From NCBI GenBank assembly GCA_019155205.2, contig JAHNZQ020000010.1, positions 584,730-648,507 of the forward strand: DNA of 63,778 nucleotides. The letters are read 5' to 3'. The notes beneath the pieces are model-generated. The model did no database searches. It was given only the letters and a program-made list of their open reading frames with translations, and had not been told where the DNA came from. Of the stretch, positions 41,641 through 52,642 are shown in pieces (position 1 is the first letter of the stretch; the number at the start of each line of letters is the position of its first letter). The position numbers were made by a program, and so were the translations under genes. This DNA comes from Gracilaria vermiculophylla. Taxonomy: Eukaryota; Rhodophyta; Florideophyceae; Gracilariales; Gracilariaceae.

Positions 41641-43368
41641 CTATCGAAGAACTCCGACAGGCTTTCCTTCAAGGAAAGCCTGTCGGAGTTCTTCGATAAA
41701 CCGAGCCTCGATGGCGGCCATCAAGTTGATGGCCGCCATCGAGGCTCGGTTTGCCCGGGCCTTGTGGGGCTCGAAGACCCATGCACGCACCTCGCGCAAA
41801 GCCTCAACAGGAGAAGCCGGAGCAGGACGGCCCGTCACAAGGCACGCCTGCACCAACTCCTGGAAGGCAGCCTCAAGAGCCCCAGAAGATACTCCGCCCG
41901 ACGTTGCACCCGAAGCGGCCACCTCCGTTGACGGCGCAGCAACGGCCTCGGAAGGAGCCGTGGACGGCCAACCAGCTGGGACAGGAGCACCGCAACGGGA
42001 TTCCGCAGGCTCTGCAGTGGAGGTCGGCAAAGCGTAGGACGGAGTCTGTGATACCGGAGGTTACGGCGGTGCGGGAACTGGAACGCTCCACTGGCGAGCC
42101 CGAAGAACAGCCGCCGGGTCGCTCCGCAATCGTGGTTGCACCACTGTGGCCGAAGGTAACGGGGCGGGAGCAATCTCGTCCTCCTTCATAGGGGTCACGG
42201 CGGCTACCACCGCGGGAGCACTCGGCACTGCGGCGGGCCGCGGAGTTATCACCTCAGGAGGAGCGCCCATATTCTGGGACGGAGTCCGTAACCGAAGGGG
42301 CGTATCATGCGCCAGGCTCTCCGTCAAGGGGTCGTAGTTTGGTACTCGGAGCCATGGCACCTGAAGAACCCGAAAAGGCGCCAGACAGAGAGAAACAGGG
42401 TATGCTCGCCTGTCATCGTCGCCATTAGGACTCCTCACAATGGGGTAGAACTTGTCTTCGCCGTAGTCGTAGCAAATGAAGCCCGGGGTGTCATTCCACG
42501 CCACCTGAAGGTTGTAATCCAACAGCGTCTCTGCCTCGGACTCACTCCATGTGGTGCCCTTCGTAAGGTTCTGGATGCCAAAAGAGTGCAGGACCCCGAT
42601 AATGGACGCCGATAAGGGGAGCCAACGTTCGGCGGTCGGCTGAAACGATGAGTCCTAGTAGAGGCGGCCGTCTCGGCACCGAGTATAGTAGGTTACGCCT
42701 TCGTCCTCTGCTTGGAGATAAGCCATCAGGGTGCCGACCGTGAACTCCATCGAGGCGACCAACATCACAAACCGCCCCAGGTAGTCATGGGGATCCAGAA
42801 CCTCGGAGGTGTGGTACGCAGAGGTCATGGGCGTCGCCACGCAGAGGTGTGGGGATACCCAGGGGTCCCTCCAGAAGTCATTCACCTTGAGGTAGTACTT
42901 CGGACGCTGTCCGGAAAGCATGTCATGGAATTTCGTGTTATGCCAACCATAGAAGTACCCGAAGGCGGTGCGTACTCGAGTCTCGTCGGCAAGGTGCGTC
43001 CCCCATCGATTTCGGTTAAATCAGTAGAGAGGATTGTATGGGGGATCGAAGGGCAACACCGCGAGCCCAGAGAGTCCATCGGCAATGCTTCCGGGTCGCT
43101 TTGCTTGTTGGTGAAAGCTCTCCTTGTGAAGGAGTACCTGGAGTCACGCCTGAATCTCGCGTTCTTTGGCGCACCTCAAGTAAGGAATATCACAGTGTCC
43201 CACCGTGGTTGGAGCGCTGTCACCGGGCACCGGAGTGTGGATCCAGTGAGCGCGATAGGCATCCACCGGGTCCGCTTCTAATTGTTCAACGCAACCTCCG
43301 GTACAGCGTGCAATCGCATCGCCTAAAGGTATGGGCCGAAGTGGTGAATGATATCCTTCAGGGGGCAC
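41641..43368 (-). pseudogene. Antisense reading frame in the 3' part of copy A
   Basis: Three open segments on the minus strand (43368-43144, 42921-42655, 42522-42061) and a fourth (42030-41641) read as pieces of one protein broken by stops and frameshifts, opposite to gag-pol. The upper part is rich in aromatic residues and looks folded (FGYFYGWHNTKFHDM, then DPHDYLGRFVMLVASMEF, and a segment around AWNDTPGFICYDYGEDKFYP). The lower part is Pro/Ala/Val-rich, then a helical end (VEALREVRAWVF...). The Pro-rich and helical parts have a clear counterpart at protein level in copy B, despite many nucleotide differences. I know of no family for it. The palindrome at 41642-41752 cuts its C-terminus. 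Confidence 0.6.
41642..41752. repeat. Two back-to-back perfect palindromes (fold-back)
   Basis: Arms 41642-41669 and 41671-41698 are exact reverse complements of 28 bp with a 1-nt spacer. Arms 41698-41724 and 41726-41752 are exact reverse complements of 27 bp with a 1-nt spacer. Copy B (about 46400-46450) has only the outer parts without the inverted middle, so the inner ~56 bp is an inserted inverted duplication. It truncates the antisense frame of copy A. Confidence 0.95.
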
Positions 43369-44235
43369 GGGAGGCTTACGCGCCTGTCTTGGAACGAGAT
43401 GAAGACCCGCGTCGCGCTATGATCGAAATGCTATCCTGGACGGAACGGTGCACCAGTCGAGGTATGGTACACCTCAGGATTCGAAGAAGACGTAGGCGCC
43501 GGAGTCGGAGAAGACATGCCGAAGGTGTAGAAAGCTGGATGGATGGCGACCAACGCGTGGTAGCGCCTGAGGAGATAGATCTGACACCAATTAGGGAACG
43601 ACCCGTGGTTATAAGCACCACCGGGGAAGGAGCCGCGTCAAGCCACTATCGAGGAATTCGAGGGGAAGCCGGGCGACCGGAATCAGGCGAGGTATGGAGC
43701 ACCATAGCAAGGCGTTCGTTCAGATCCAGTGGAGGCCGACGGGGGCGCAGACGAGAGGATTATGAGACTTGGATCTTCACGGAGATTCAATGAACGGACG
43801 CAATGAAGCGGGTGTTTCCGGAAGAAGAACCCTCGAAGGAATCGGAGTGTCAAGTGCCTCAAGGGGGTCGATGTCTACTCTAGACTGACCCAAGCTCCGT
43901 CCACGGAAGTTGCGCGCTTGCATCGCGCATGGCACGCTGGAATGCGCGGAAACTCATGCTGCCGACTAGCGTAGCAGCATCAAAAAGTTACGCCAAAAAG
44001 GAGGAGACGCAGCGGGGTTAAGGAGGAGCAAGGCCCGCAAACAGCGCAAGGGATAAAACAAGAGCCCGCGGCGGTACGCCACGCAGGAGTGTGGAGGTAT
44101 GAAGGAACGCCTGAAGGAGAGAATATGTCAATCTCCAGAGGCCGCGCTTGCAGCAACCCCGATAGGAGCCACCCCGCGGATCAAGGGATTAGGATATACA
44201 CCTAGAAGACGTGGTGCGATTTAGGAAAGGAGGTT

Positions 44236-44791
44236 TGTAGTACAGTGGCTCCTAAGGGAAAAATGGTGGTGTTGCCTTATGGTATAATATTCCTAGGGAG
44301 GGCTCGTATTTTATAAACTGAGCCACGTGGTGCATTATTCTGCCCGCGTGCGCTACAGTGTCCTTAAGAGACGGTAGAATTATCATTTATTTTAGTTAAT
44401 TTACGCAGGTAATTACTGCAGTATTGAGACCTGCCGAGACCGGCTCCTAGCTTGATACTTAATGTGCCGGTTGAGCTCCACCTCTGGGGAAGTAAAGACA
44501 GGCACTCTTGAGTCTTCATCTACTTTTCCGGTTGGAGACTCTCGTCGGTCATCCTCAGGTTTCTAAGCCATCGATCCCCAGTTCGCCTCGTAGCAGCGAC
44601 TGTATGAGCATTGTCCGCCCAATGAAGCTCCCCGCGCCGCTTGGTGTTCGCAGATCCCCTTTCAAAATTTCCCCAGCTCGGGACAGCGGATACCGGAGAC
44701 TACCTTTAGGAACACGCACCTTTGGAGTCAACAAAAACTCTTAACGGACGTTGTGTTCTACTACCTCGAGAGGAGGGCTGACAGTACCACA
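44236..44791 (+). repeat. LTR shared between copies A and B
   Basis: A 556-bp LTR starting TGTAGTACAG and ending ACCACA, preceded by the polypurine tract AGGAAAGGAGG (44223-44233). It contains a TATA-like ATTTTATAAACTG. It acts as the 3' LTR of A and the 5' LTR of the deleted copy B. It is clearly similar to the LTRs at 47509-48061 and 51402-51955, with scattered substitutions. Confidence 0.92.
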
Positions 44792-44817
44792 TACTGCGCC
44801 ACCATTAGGGAAAATAT

Positions 44818-46030
44818 ATGAAAAAACTGGAGGTCACTCACTCTGTTCCTGCCTTCATGACCTTTAGAGTTCGTGACCATGGACATTTCGACCCTCTCAC
44901 CAAGACGGAGCGAGGGTACCGATTTATTTTCGTGATTATTGATCGTTTCTCGAAGATCACGCGCGCAATTACGCTCCAGAGCACCACCACATCAGTAATT
45001 GCCATCACCGTTCTGGAGCATTTTGTTTACTCATATAGGATTAAATCGTATCTCCTTACGGACAACTGACACGAGCTCACGGCGAAGCTATTCAGTGCCA
45101 TCTCCGGAATGCTGGAGATGACGCAGTTGTTTACGACTGCTTATCGCCCCCAGACCAAGTAACATGGGGAGAGGTTTAACAGGACCGTCGTCTGAAGGCT
45201 TAAGGACTACGTAGCGGACCACCAGAAGGATTGGGACGCATATGTGGGCCCGCTCACGTATGCATACAACCTGCAGGTGCACCGCTCCACGGGACTGCTC
45301 CTTTCAATCTGGTGTTCTCGTACATCCCGCCTAGTGCCGTCATTGCGGCACGGGCCAAGGCGAACACGGCGGATGGGTCACATGTACCAAAAGCGGGTCA
45401 AACAAAACTCTCCATCTTAAGGCGATATGAGAACGCACTCTCCCTCGCAAAGGAGAGACTCAACACCTTGCAGTGAAGATATAAACAGGACTTCTACCGG
45501 AAGGTGAAAGAAGGCCCTCACGTGAAGGAAGGCAACGATGGTTTCCGCGGCAAACCAGGGAAGACATCCAACGAACCGGCTGACGTCACGCGCAAGTTCG
45601 CGCCGACCACCTCATGGCCTTACGAAGTCATGGACACCAGTACAGACACTGTCGCCATTGAGGTAAACGGGCTCCGAGACGTTGTCTCCCGTGATAGGGT
45701 GACGAAAATCCCGACGCTCAGTACTTCAGGAATGCCCACCGCCCCACCTCAAGGACCACGCGCGGAACTTCCTCATCTGACTAACTCAGGAGTGACGACA
45801 CCGGTGGATACTGTAAACCGCATCACACCTTTCGGTGAACCATTGATGTAATCTCCAGAGGCCATCATGACCCCTTAAGGTGATTTCCTTTACACAGTAG
45901 ACCATATCGTCTCCAACCTAAAAACCCCCGCAGGGATACTGTACCGCGTTCACTGGTATGGGTATACCTCCAATGATAGCTGCGAAGAACCTCCTGGACA
46001 CATCCCAGAGAACTTTATCAGAAGATAGCA
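44818..46030 (+). pseudogene. 3' pol remnant of copy B (integrase core and chromodomain)
   Basis: Directly after the middle LTR the sequence enters homology to copy A at about position 40085, i.e. inside integrase. Gag, protease, RT and RNase H are absent. The integrase core retains the first catalytic Asp (GACCATGGACATT) but is frame-shifted and has stops; LLTDN is present. A linker open frame (45231-45476, 45504-45851) and a chromodomain (YTVDHIVSN, YRVHWYGYTSN) follow. The reading phase changes several times. It is a deletion derivative. Confidence 0.85.
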
Positions 46031-46334
46031 CTCCAATCTGGCACGAAAACGCATCTCCAAATAGGCGTTTCCGTTTAAAAAAGGGTGACGGGGCCCCCAA
46101 CCGGAGTTGTTCTTCGTCTCCGCTATAAATCACCCACCTAGAGTTCTCTTTTTCGCCTCCAGAACGCCGCTGCCCGCTTTTCGGATTCTCCCGTGGCGGC
46201 ACTTCGTGTCGCTAAGCGCTCGGGCACGGCCCATTTGCGTTGCAATTACCGTTCAAGGAGCTTCTGCTCCAACTCAAGGATATCTTATTCCGCCGCTACT
46301 GGGGACTACCTCCCATCGCCGGGGTTTTTGACGC

Positions 46335-47087
46335 CTACAGGTCACCGAACCGCGTCACATACTCCGCTTCCAGGCGGGTTTTCACCGTTAGCGCTTGGCT
46401 CTCGACGAACTCCGCCAGGCTCTCCTTCATGGCTGACATCGAGACTCGGTTCGCACGGGCCTTACGGAGCTCTAGGACCCACATAAGAGCTTCCCGAAGA
46501 GCCTTTACAGGAGATATCGGGGCAGAAAGGCCCGCCAACAGGCACGCCTGTACCACCTCCTAGAAGGCAGTACGAAGCGCCCCAGAGGATACCCCGCCCA
46601 AGGGTGCGCCAGAAGCGGCAATCTCCGTCGACAGGACAACAACCGCCACAGAAGGAGTCTCAGACGGCGGACCTGCTGGGACGGCGGGCTCCCGAATCGA
46701 TTCTGCAGGCATCGCCGTGGAGGTCGGCAGGGCCAAGGATGGAGCAGGCAAAATCGGAGGTGACAATGGTGCAGGAACCGGAACGCTACTCAAGCGAGGG
46801 AGAATAACTGGCACCGGGACGCTCCACAGTTGGGATTGCACCACCAGGACCGAAGCAGTCGGGACTGGAGTAATCTTTTCCTCTTCTACAGGAAGCACGG
46901 TGGCAACCACTGCGGGAGGATCCGTCATCGAGGCTGGAGGCTGTGTCATGACCTCAGAAGGCACAGCCACGTCCTGCGACGGAGGCAGTAACGGAAAAGG
47001 CAATTGAACCGCCAGGCTCTCCACTACAGGATCAGAGTCGGGGAATACGCGAAGAGCACGGACGAGAGGATGCAGGCGAGGTGACAA
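46335..47087 (-). pseudogene. Antisense reading frame of copy B
   Basis: Minus-strand frame 47087-46560 and, after one stop in the same phase, 46556-46335. The Pro/Val/Ala-rich part and the helical end (LREALMWVLELRKARANRVS, LAEFVESQALTV) align residue by residue with the antisense frame of copy A, with mostly conservative changes. The aromatic-rich N-terminal part found in A is missing here. The C-terminus without the palindrome is probably closer to the original. Confidence 0.6.
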
Positions 47088-47508
47088 GCACCTTAGCGGG
47101 GAACTAGTTCATAGGAGACGGAGAACGACGACAGGGCAGAAGCGGAAGATATGAGTGTGTTGTCTCCAATGAAGATGGACGAGCGGACGCGACGGCGACG
47201 GCGTTTCCCAAAAGGGATCCTCGAGGAGTTTGGGATGCCGGGCGCTCCAACACCAGCAGGGTGCGCCAAGAAGGAGTGACGAGGATATGTCGAGAAGAGC
47301 TAGGAGCCCAGAACCGCCTTAACAGAGATGCACGAGCCCGCAGTCGGTACGCCACGCGGGATCGGGGAAGTCCGGAGGAATTGCTGTGGGAGAGGATTTG
47401 TCACATCGCGGGAGGCCGTTCTGAATTCAACACCGATAGGAGCCGCTTTAGAACCGAGCTTTGAAAAGATGCACTTCGAGAACGTTGTGTAATTCAGGAA
47501 AGGGGGCT

Positions 47509-48061
47509 TGTAGTACAGCGGATCCTAAGTTGATATTGCCATGGGGGTTTTCGACGGGATATTCCCAAGTAGGGCTCTTATTCTATTGACCGAGCCGCAT
47601 GGTGCATTATTCGGCCCACATGCGCTACACTACCCTTGAGGAAAGGTACAATCTAGATTTATTTTAGTTAATTGGTGCAGGTAATTACTACAGTTGTGAG
47701 ACCTGCCGATTCGGGCTCCCGGCTTGATATTTATTCTGCTGGTCGAGCACCACATTTGAAGAAGTAAATCAGGCACCCTTGAGTCTTCATCTACTTTTCC
47801 GGTTGGAGGCCCTCGTCGAACATCCTTAGGTTTCTAAGCCATCGATCCCCAGTTCGCCTCGTTGCAGCGCCTGTAGGAGCATTGTCCGCCCAGTGAAGCT
47901 TCCTCTCCGCTTGGTGTTAGCAGATCCGCTTTTAAAATTCCCCCGGTTAGTGATAGCGATTACCGGAGACCGCCTTTAGGAACTCGAATCTTTGGAGTCA
48001 ATAAAAACTCCTAAAAGACGTTGTGCACTATCACCTCAAAAGGAGAACTGACGGTACGACA
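47509..48061 (+). repeat. 3' LTR of copy B
   Basis: A 553-bp LTR beginning TGTAGTACAGCGG and ending TACGACA, preceded by the polypurine tract AGGAAAGGGGG (47496-47506). It is more diverged from the middle LTR than simple recent duplication would leave. Confidence 0.9.
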
Positions 48062-49250
48062 CTTTCCGTGTATCTCGTGAGCCAAACGGCCTGCGCTCCT
48101 TTATTTCCCTTCACCTCCTAAAAGGATAGGAACACGTCTCATATACCCACATCGTGGGTTCTGCTTCTTCATCCTCTCTTACTTAGTGCAAAAAGATCCG
48201 CCTCGGGACTTTAAATAGGACTTATTCGTGCAGATCCCTCCAGAGAGCTTTACCCTCTGGGTAGACTTTAGTATTAGAAGGTCTCGCACGTCTTCGTGGT
48301 GCATTGCAGATTGCGGGCTATTGCAATACAGATATTTTGTACGAGTGCGTGATGGCCTAGTGTAAACTAAGTTTATGCAAATGAGATATATTCAAATACA
48401 TAGCAATGCTGGCCATGAGGGGGGCGTGTGCGCTGCGTACAATAAGCTGGTCTGCGATCAAATCATACGTCGTCGCCGGCCAGATTACATAGTGTAAATA
48501 TATCACGCTGGAGGACTAAAGGATCCCCGACATGTCTTTCTTTTTTCCGCCCACCATTTCTGACCATGCATCTCTCTTGTTTTTGTTTTATACATGAACA
48601 TTCTTTCATGCATGTAAACGAACGGCAGAAACTAGTAGATCACGCAGAAATTCCTTAGACACAACTCTAGAGCACTTACTGCATTTCGGTGAACTGCCCG
48701 CTCCAGAGATTTTTTAAACGTAAAAGCAGTTGTTCAAATAATAAACACTTTATGTTATATAAGGAGCCCAATTTTCTTAAACTAAACTGCCCAAAAACTC
48801 CTTATTATATTCGTCAAAAGCCTGTAATATCTCAAAACTTTTAAAGTATCATAGGACAATGTGTTCCAATTTAAACTGCTATTGATAATTAAACCATTAA
48901 AAGACATGAACAATAAATAACCATGATTTAAAAGTTTAACAGAAAACAAAAAACTTCAAACCAGTTAGTAAATTTCCCTTTACTAGACAGTTATCTTCTG
49001 TCTCTAGTTTTATAGGGTACGCATCATAGACGTTTCTGAAGCGCGGAAAATATAGATGGTTGTTGATTCTATTGTAGGTTGTCGAAATTAAAAACTGTTT
49101 TTATTTTGAATTCTCTACCAGTCACTTTATATTAATTTAAAGCCAACATAAATGTTTTCATGAAGCAATCCAAATTTACAATTAAAAAACGTTATAGACT
49201 TGAAAGGAACTGTAATTTAGAAAACTGGTTTTTGAATTTTTGTTGCATAA
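48062..49250. other. Intergenic, AT-rich right half, no gene
   Basis: The left part (to about 48330) has short matches to the gypsy 5' leader area (e.g. GTCTTCGTGGTG). The right part (48560-49160) is very AT-rich with no coding potential, and it may be an old non-autonomous element. Confidence 0.4.
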
Positions 49251-49429
49251 GGCCCTTTCTACACATGGACAGGACACGGTGCATTCTGTCTGAAATACCC
49301 TTGATCCTGGGGACTCCCCATTTCTTAGGACAACTGATGCCCTGTCAAAAATTCCCAGCATTTTGGGGCCGCTTCAAAGCGACTCCAACACAAAACCCAA
49401 GCTTCGCAACGGCTTTCATCACCATACAT

Positions 49430-50652
49430 ATGGACCCTGAACGCCGTAGACGCTTTGCCGCAGCAGTTGTCGCTGTAATTTTGACTCAAGGCGACAACTC
49501 TGATATTTCAACAGTTCAAATCTTGCTGTCATTGCACTCTGCTCCTGTTGTGACCCTTTCATCTTGCGATGAACGCCGTGGAACACCGGAAGGGTATGGT
49601 CGCGACGCAGAAACTCTCCAACCTGGTTCTCCGACTTTGCAGTCGAAAGAGATTTCATGGGCTGCGCGTCCTGGAAAAGTCTTTTCCGAATCACGTATCC
49701 TTTATTACAAGAATTGTTGCAAGGACTACGGGCCATCATACAGGAAAGCGATTCAAAGTTTCGTAAAGCTCAGCCAGGAGATATCAAAGTAGCAGCTTTT
49801 TTGCTGTACGCTGGCTGATGTACATGCGAAAAGGCTGCAACACATCTCGGAAGAGGCGCGAGCACAGTATCTGCAAGTGCGAACACAATGACGAAGGCTA
49901 TAACTCAAAAGCACAAAGACGCTGTGCGCTTCCTAACCGAAGAGCAAAATGTTGCTCGTGCAATGAATGGATTTGAAATGCTGAGCGGTCTACCCTACTG
50001 CATCGGCGCAATTGATGTAACTCATATCAAACGGCAATGTTGCCCTGAAGAACAATACTATGAATACCGATGCTACAAAGGGTATCCAAGTGTAGTACTG
50101 TTTGTGGTGGTTACCGCTAATAAAAGGCATACTTACGGAGATATTGGAACGCCTGGGGTTCTTGGTGACTCTAGAGTATTCGAGCAATCCAAATTAAACA
50201 AGAATATTGATAATGGAACATGGATGGGGGACGACATACCAGACTTTGTTATCGCAAACATTGCTGTTCGTCCATACTTCATTGGAGATTGCGCCTTCCA
50301 GCTCACCAAACATATGATAAGGAGCTGTACCGAACGTGAGAATAACGCCAACCCAATATTGCGGACGTGGGATAAAATGGCAATCACGACGAGAAAGCCA
50401 GTAGAATGTGCATTCGGAATGTTCAAAGACCGCTTCTGTGTTCTGAAAGACGGAATTCGACTGCATCATGAGGGTGACATCGTCATATTTATATTCGCAT
50501 GCGTCGTTCTACATAAAGTAACTGGAGCATTGACAATGGCGACGACAAGGAGTTTTATTCAACTCTTACCGAAGACGAAGATCAAGATCTTGTTGTCACT
50601 ACGGAGACGACTGCAGGAAAGAGAAAAAGGGATGTATTATTATACAATATAA
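49430..50652 (+). pseudogene. PIF/Harbinger transposase, N-terminal part frameshifted
   Basis: The catalytic part is intact from 49888 to 50652: IGAIDVTHIKRQ (first Asp), FIGDCAFQLTKHM (second Asp), RKPVECAFGMFKDRFCVL (Glu), with the typical RCYKGYPSV and GDIGTPGVLGDSRVF blocks between. Upstream, the family's N-terminal region is spread over three phases (for example FRKAQPGDIKVAAFLLYAG, then a TGA, then AATHLGRGASTVSASAN), so at least one stop and one or more frameshifts inactivate it. The ATG at 49430 is the probable original start. The ORF ends TAA or similar at 50652, facing the companion gene. Confidence 0.85.
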
Positions 50653-50744
50653 CCATCTACTGTAGTGCAGAGTAACATGCGTCAGAACTTATCAACTAAA
50701 CGTTCCAAACTTGTACTCTTCTTCTCGCGTTCTTCGTTAATTTT

Positions 50745-51395
50745 CTAAATATATGATATCAAAGTCTCAGTTGCCTGTTCTTGCGTTTTTATGAATTCGG
50801 ACAGTAAGGAATCTCGAGAGAGCTTCACGCGCTTACAAGTGCTCGATGATGGTAATTCTGGGGCACTAGCACCATCATCCGTTGAATACTACGCTAGTGG
50901 ATCGTAGCGCGCCTTTTCATTCTCGAACTCGTCCATCTGTTCGAAATACTCTGGCTTATTGAAAAGATTTTCTTCATCACCACCCCTGCCAGATGTCTTG
51001 AGTCTGGCCATGAATGCAGAGTATTCCTGCTTTATGCGGGTGGACTTTTTTTTCCAACCTTAAGCGGTCCTTTTGATGCCATGGCCGCTTTTAGCGAGCT
51101 TCACGGCGTCAGTGAAGACATTCTTTAGGCTTTTCTTTTGTTGCTTTCGATCGCCATAGCTAGCTTGCTTCATCATGGAAAAGAAAAGATTAACTGTGTC
51201 ATTGTCATAGGTCGGTTTGATTGGCACACTGTTGGATGGTGTCTGGCTTTGTTGGTTTCCTGGCCGGGATAGTGTGCAGCCTGGTGAAGTGCTTTTTGTT
51301 ATGCCAGTTGTCTGTTCACTTAGTGCAATAGGTGGGGCTTGAGGTGCCGCGGCAATAGCTGCAAGCGTGGGGTCTTGTCCTGAAATGTTTGTCAT
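50745..51395 (-). pseudogene. Myb/SANT-like companion protein of the Harbinger element (two internal stops)
   Basis: A single phase of 217 codons from the ATG at 51395 to TAG at 50745, broken by TAA at 51060 and a TAG near 50905. It contains the region typical of Harbinger companion DNA-binding proteins: a Lys-rich stretch, STRIKQEYSAFMARLKTSG, then RGGDEENLFNKPEYFEQMDE, and a hydrophilic C-terminal helix. In PIF/Harbinger elements this protein binds the element ends and imports the transposase. A solo LTR is inserted seven bases upstream of its ATG, splitting it from its original promoter. Confidence 0.75.
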
Positions 51396-51401
51396 GGCTG
51401 C

Positions 51402-51955
51402 TGTAGTACAGTGGCCCCTAAGGAAATATGATAGTGTGGCTTTATGACGTGATATTCCTTAGGAGGGCTCGTATTTTATTAACTGAGCCACGTGGTGCAT
51501 TATTCTGCCTGCGTGCGCTACAGTATCCTTAACGGACGGTACAATTATTATTTATTTTAGTTTATGTACGCAGGTAATTGTTACAGTAGTGAGACCTGCC
51601 GAGGCTGGCTCCCGGCTTGATACTTAATCTGCCGGTTGAGCTCCACCTCTGGGGAAGTAAAGACAAGCACCCTTGAGTCTTCGTCTTCCTTTCCGGTTGG
51701 AGACTCTCGTCAATCATCCACAGGTTTTTAAGCCACCGACCCCCAGGTCGCATTATAGCAGCGCCTGTAGGAGCATTGTCCGCCCAGTGAACCTCCCCCT
51801 CCGCTTGGTGTTTGCGGATCCTCTTTAAGAATTCCCCCGGTTTGGGACAGCGGATACCGGAGACCACCTTTAGGAACACGCACCTTTGGAGTCAACAAAA
51901 ACTCCTAACGGACGTTGTGCTTTACTGCCTCGAGAGGAGGGCTGACATTACCACA
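51402..51955 (+). repeat. Solo gypsy LTR with 5-bp target-site duplication
   Basis: A 554-bp LTR starting TGTAGTACAGTGG and ending ATTACCACA, flanked on both sides by GCTGC (51397-51401 and 51956-51960). The exact 5-bp duplication proves insertion here; loss of the interior by LTR-LTR recombination is inferred. It belongs to the same family as LTRs 44236-44791 and 47509-48061. Confidence 0.95.
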
Positions 51956-52151
51956 GCTGCAACAGAGCTCAGATGAGGTTCGGGAAGGAAGAACAACTTC
52001 TGATACTGCGAGATGAACGAACTAACGAACAGTGTTGCCTGGATCTACGTTGGCGGGAGATGAGCATTTGACAAAAAAAATGTCTTGTGGACACATTGGC
52101 GCCAAATCGTGTCCATCTGGAAACTTGTCCTTGTCATATGTAGAAACGGCC

Positions 52152-52642
52152 TATAAGGAATAACAGTTGTTGAACTGATGTTTCAAAAGAAGTGTATCTT
52201 TTCAATAGTGGATTGTGTTTGAAACGTTAAGTTATTGTTCTAAATAGCATCAAACGAAAAGAAATGCAATTTTTAGCACAGTCTAATAGTTGCCAGATTT
52301 ATGCGCAACGGGTGCATTGTTTACGTTTTTTATTTTATCAATTTCACAAAGCATCTTAGATTAAATGTTTTGTTATAATATTTTTTACTTTAACAGGTTG
52401 TAGCTGACTGAAGCAGTTTAAACAATGTGGTGGTCTATAGAAGTTTAATGGCTCTGTCACAAATACAAAAAGAGCCTAGTGTCGACATTGATGGAGTAAA
52501 AATGATTTTAAAAAATGATTTTAAAAAAATGTTTTTATAAAGCAAGTGTGTTCACACAGGCACGCGGTTCGTTTCCGGAAGACAAAACAAAGGCTGTCGG
52601 CTGGATGAAGGAAATTGGAAACGATTTTTGTGCACGTGTGTA
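52152..52642. other. AT-rich spacer between Harbinger and Tc1 elements
   Basis: No gene. Contains a tandemly repeated AAAATGATTTTA-like motif near 52498-52530. Confidence 0.5.

Larger units (their letters stand above)
34555..44791 (+). mobile_element. Ty3/gypsy chromovirus-type LTR retrotransposon, copy A (decayed)
   Basis: About 10.2 kb. A 5' LTR remnant (recognisable by similarity to the other LTRs from about 34555 to 34796) is followed by a leader, a gag-like region, a pol with the order protease, reverse transcriptase, RNase H, integrase and chromodomain, an extra ~2.9 kb with antisense frames, a polypurine tract (44223-44233) and an intact-looking 3' LTR (44236-44791). The domain order is that of Ty3/gypsy (Metaviridae); the chromodomain after integrase defines chromoviruses. 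The copy is non-functional: several stops in gag and pol, a stop in the chromodomain, and the first integrase Asp changed to Asn. The LTR ends are TGTAG...CCACA. Confidence 0.88.
49251..52151. mobile_element. PIF/Harbinger DNA transposon with both genes, interrupted by a solo LTR
   Basis: Imperfect terminal inverted repeats: GGCC(C/G)TTTCTACA(C/T)ATG followed after three mismatches by AGGACA, at 49251-49276 and, inverted, at 52126-52151 (21 of 26 positions match). The left flank is TAA and the right flank TATAA, compatible with the family's 3-bp T-W-A target duplication with one change. Inside are a DDE transposase on plus and a Myb/SANT-like companion protein on minus, arranged tail-to-tail, plus the nested LTR 51402-51955. 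Without the LTR and its target repeat the element would be about 2.3 kb. Confidence 0.85.
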
